Shown here one piece after another: positions 63,127 through 64,000 of a DNA stretch of 64,000 nucleotides (position 1 is the stretch's first letter; each line of letters begins with the position of its first letter). Source of the stretch: Planomonospora parontospora (lineage in GTDB: Bacteria; Actinomycetota; Actinomycetes; Streptosporangiales; Streptosporangiaceae); NCBI GenBank assembly GCA_014647935.1, contig BMQD01000018.1, forward strand, positions 1 to 64,000, given 5' to 3'. The notes below the pieces were generated by a model, which was not told where the DNA came from, made no database searches, and was given only the letters and a program-made list of their open reading frames with translations. Position numbers and translations under genes: made by a program.

Positions 63127-63591
63127 GTGAGCAAGCATGTCGACGGTCCGATCGGGGTGGTGGCCGGGCTGGTGCGGTCCGCTTTTCTGGTGGACGCCGT
63201 GTACGCAGAATCCGCCCGCGAGTACGGCCTGACCCAGCAGCAGGGCCAGCTGTTGTGCGTCCTGATGCCGCGGCCGTACGGCATGAGCGAGCTGGGCGCG
63301 GTGCTCGGTCTGGCCAAGTCGAGCCTGACCGGCCTGGTCGACCGCAGCGAACGCAACGGCCTGGTCCAGCGCAAGCCCGATCCGCACGACTCCCGCGCGG
63401 TGCGGGTGGCACTCACCGGGCGGGGGGCCAGGCTGGCCGATGATTTCTACACCGAGACCTGCCGCCGCATCGAGGAGCTGACCGCCGGGTTCGCGCCCGG
63501 GGAGCGCGACACGCTCGCGGCCCTGCTCGGCCGCGTCGTGGAGGACAACAAGGTGCCCAGCGTGTTCATGGAGCCGGACCGCCCGCACTGA
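63127..63591 (+). CDS. MarR-family transcriptional regulator
   Basis: 154-residue MarR repressor from GTG 63127, only 6 nt after a TACCCT box, so possibly leaderless or with a very short leader. Dimerisation helix AGLVRSAFLVDAVYAESAREYGLT, winged HTH MSELGAVLGLAKSSLTGLVDRSERNGLVQRKPDPHDSRAVRVALT, C-terminal helices RRIEELTAGFAPGERDTLAALLGRVVE. Three matching dyads flank the gene. It is followed by a luciferase-like oxidoreductase that it presumably represses. Confidence 0.92.
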   Translation: MSKHVDGPIGVVAGLVRSAFLVDAVYAESAREYGLTQQQGQLLCVLMPRPYGMSELGAVLGLAKSSLTGLVDRSERNGLVQRKPDPHDSRAVRVALTGRGARLADDFYTETCRRIEELTAGFAPGERDTLAALLGRVVEDNKVPSVFMEPDRPH

Positions 63592-63599
63592 CCGAAAAA

Positions 63600-63654
63600 G
63601 GGGTTTCAGTTCGTGTCACGAACTAATATTGTTCGTGACACGAACTGCAACCCC
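63600..63654 (+). promoter_or_regulatory. double MarR operator over a -10 element
   Basis: AGTTCGTGTCACGAACT (63608-63624) and TGTTCGTGACACGAACT (63630-63646) are each palindromes, 22 bp centre to centre. Together they form a larger inverted repeat (63600-63654, one mismatch). TAATAT (63624-63629), a good -10, lies between them. Confidence 0.85.
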
Positions 63655-63837
63655 TTCGTTCCGGCCGAGACGGTCTCGGCCTGCAAGGGGGCCGACCTGT
63701 TCACCGGCCGCTTCACCGAGCGGTTCGGCGCGGCCTGAGAAGGTGCCCTGCTTCGGCTCCTCCGACTTCGCCGGCCGGCATCCGGCTCGGGCACCGGAAA
63801 CACGCGCCCGGTGAACACTTCTTCGAGAGGTTGAGCG

Positions 63838-64000
63838 ATGTCCGCACATGACGCCGTCTTCGGGTTCGGCACCCATTCCGACATCGACGACATCCCCCGG
63901 CTGCTGCGCATGACCCGGCAGGCCGACCGGGACGGGCTCGATGTCTTCACCTTGTCGGACCATCCGTACATCGGCGGGCGCGTGGACGCCTACGCCGCTC
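63838..64000 (+). CDS. LLM-class flavin/F420-dependent oxidoreductase, partial
   Basis: First 54 codons of a gene that runs off the right edge. ATG 63838 follows GAGAGG. VFGFGTHSDIDDIPRLLRMT and DVFTLSDHPYIGGRVDAYA match the opening of luciferase-like monooxygenases (beta 1, then helix 1, then the DHPY strand near the cofactor site). Cofactor, F420 or FMN, cannot be told from this part. The 247-bp spacer behind marR contains the double operator at 63608, so MarR control is expected. Confidence 0.75.
   Translation, partial: MSAHDAVFGFGTHSDIDDIPRLLRMTRQADRDGLDVFTLSDHPYIGGRVDAYAA

Noticed and set aside
63629-63814. Small ORF between marR and the luciferase-like gene
   Set aside because: Starts inside the double operator, Arg/Pro/Ser-rich, no ribosome site.

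Overview
The window is about 72-73 % G+C by eye. It carries FurA-KatG, an AfsR/SARP-type regulator, CU044_5270-family and tsnR-type genes and secreted CBM13 glycosidases. This points to a filamentous actinomycete chromosome, most likely Streptosporangiaceae-like (Streptosporangium/Nonomuraea type); the genus is an inference. I recognised no rRNA, tRNA, insertion sequence, prophage or CRISPR array.

Layout. 0.3-2.9 kb: small membrane protein and a NarL-type two-component pair. 3.1-5.4 kb: an ABM-truncated haemoglobin fusion, then an ArsR-like Cys-rich regulator divergent from a DoxX protein. 5.5-9.3 kb: ECF sigma factor, its CU044_5270 partner and a heparinase II/III-like protein. 9.4-12.1 kb: furA-katG behind an apparently leaderless furA promoter. 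12.3-16.5 kb: YibE/F protein, ABC exporter, secreted expansin-like protein. 16.7-23.6 kb: a resistance-flavoured block with a thiostrepton-resistance (tsnR) rRNA methyltransferase, a DrrAB-like ABC transporter with its own two-component pair, and a UvrA-like DrrC-type ATPase. 23.9-30.3 kb: another two-component pair, two membrane proteins, a DUF1801 protein, a response regulator whose kinase survives only as a remnant, and lgt. 30.4-32.2 kb: a HEAT-repeat protein and a MerR-HEAT regulator behind a textbook MerR promoter. 32.3-36.0 kb: an operon of a penicillin-binding-like serine hydrolase, a sensor kinase and a response regulator.

36.4-46.9 kb is a xylan/arabinoxylan utilisation locus: secreted GH43, GH62, GH43-CBM6-CBM4/9-like and GH27 enzymes on the plus strand, facing a GH10 xylanase and a CE1-type esterase on the minus strand. 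Five of the six carry ricin-type CBM13 modules. The locus is bracketed by two kinds of palindrome, (T/C)GAAA-N-TTTC(A/G) and a LacI-like TGTTAGCGCTAACA, which suggests shared control by regulators encoded elsewhere.

47.6-64 kb: MacB/FtsX-type ABC transporter with a kinase and a convergent response regulator; an AbrB-type antitoxin-like protein with a small membrane protein; a large XRE-SARP-NB-ARC-TPR regulator divergent from a GlxA-like AraC regulator; a lipoprotein hydrolase; one more two-component pair; a membrane protein; and a MarR regulator with three matched operators in front of itself and of a partial luciferase-like oxidoreductase at the right edge.

Recurring themes are seven NarL/LuxR-type response regulators in 64 kb, GC-rich minisatellites expanding inside linkers and N-termini, and long perfect hairpins between convergent genes, sometimes overlapping both stop codons.
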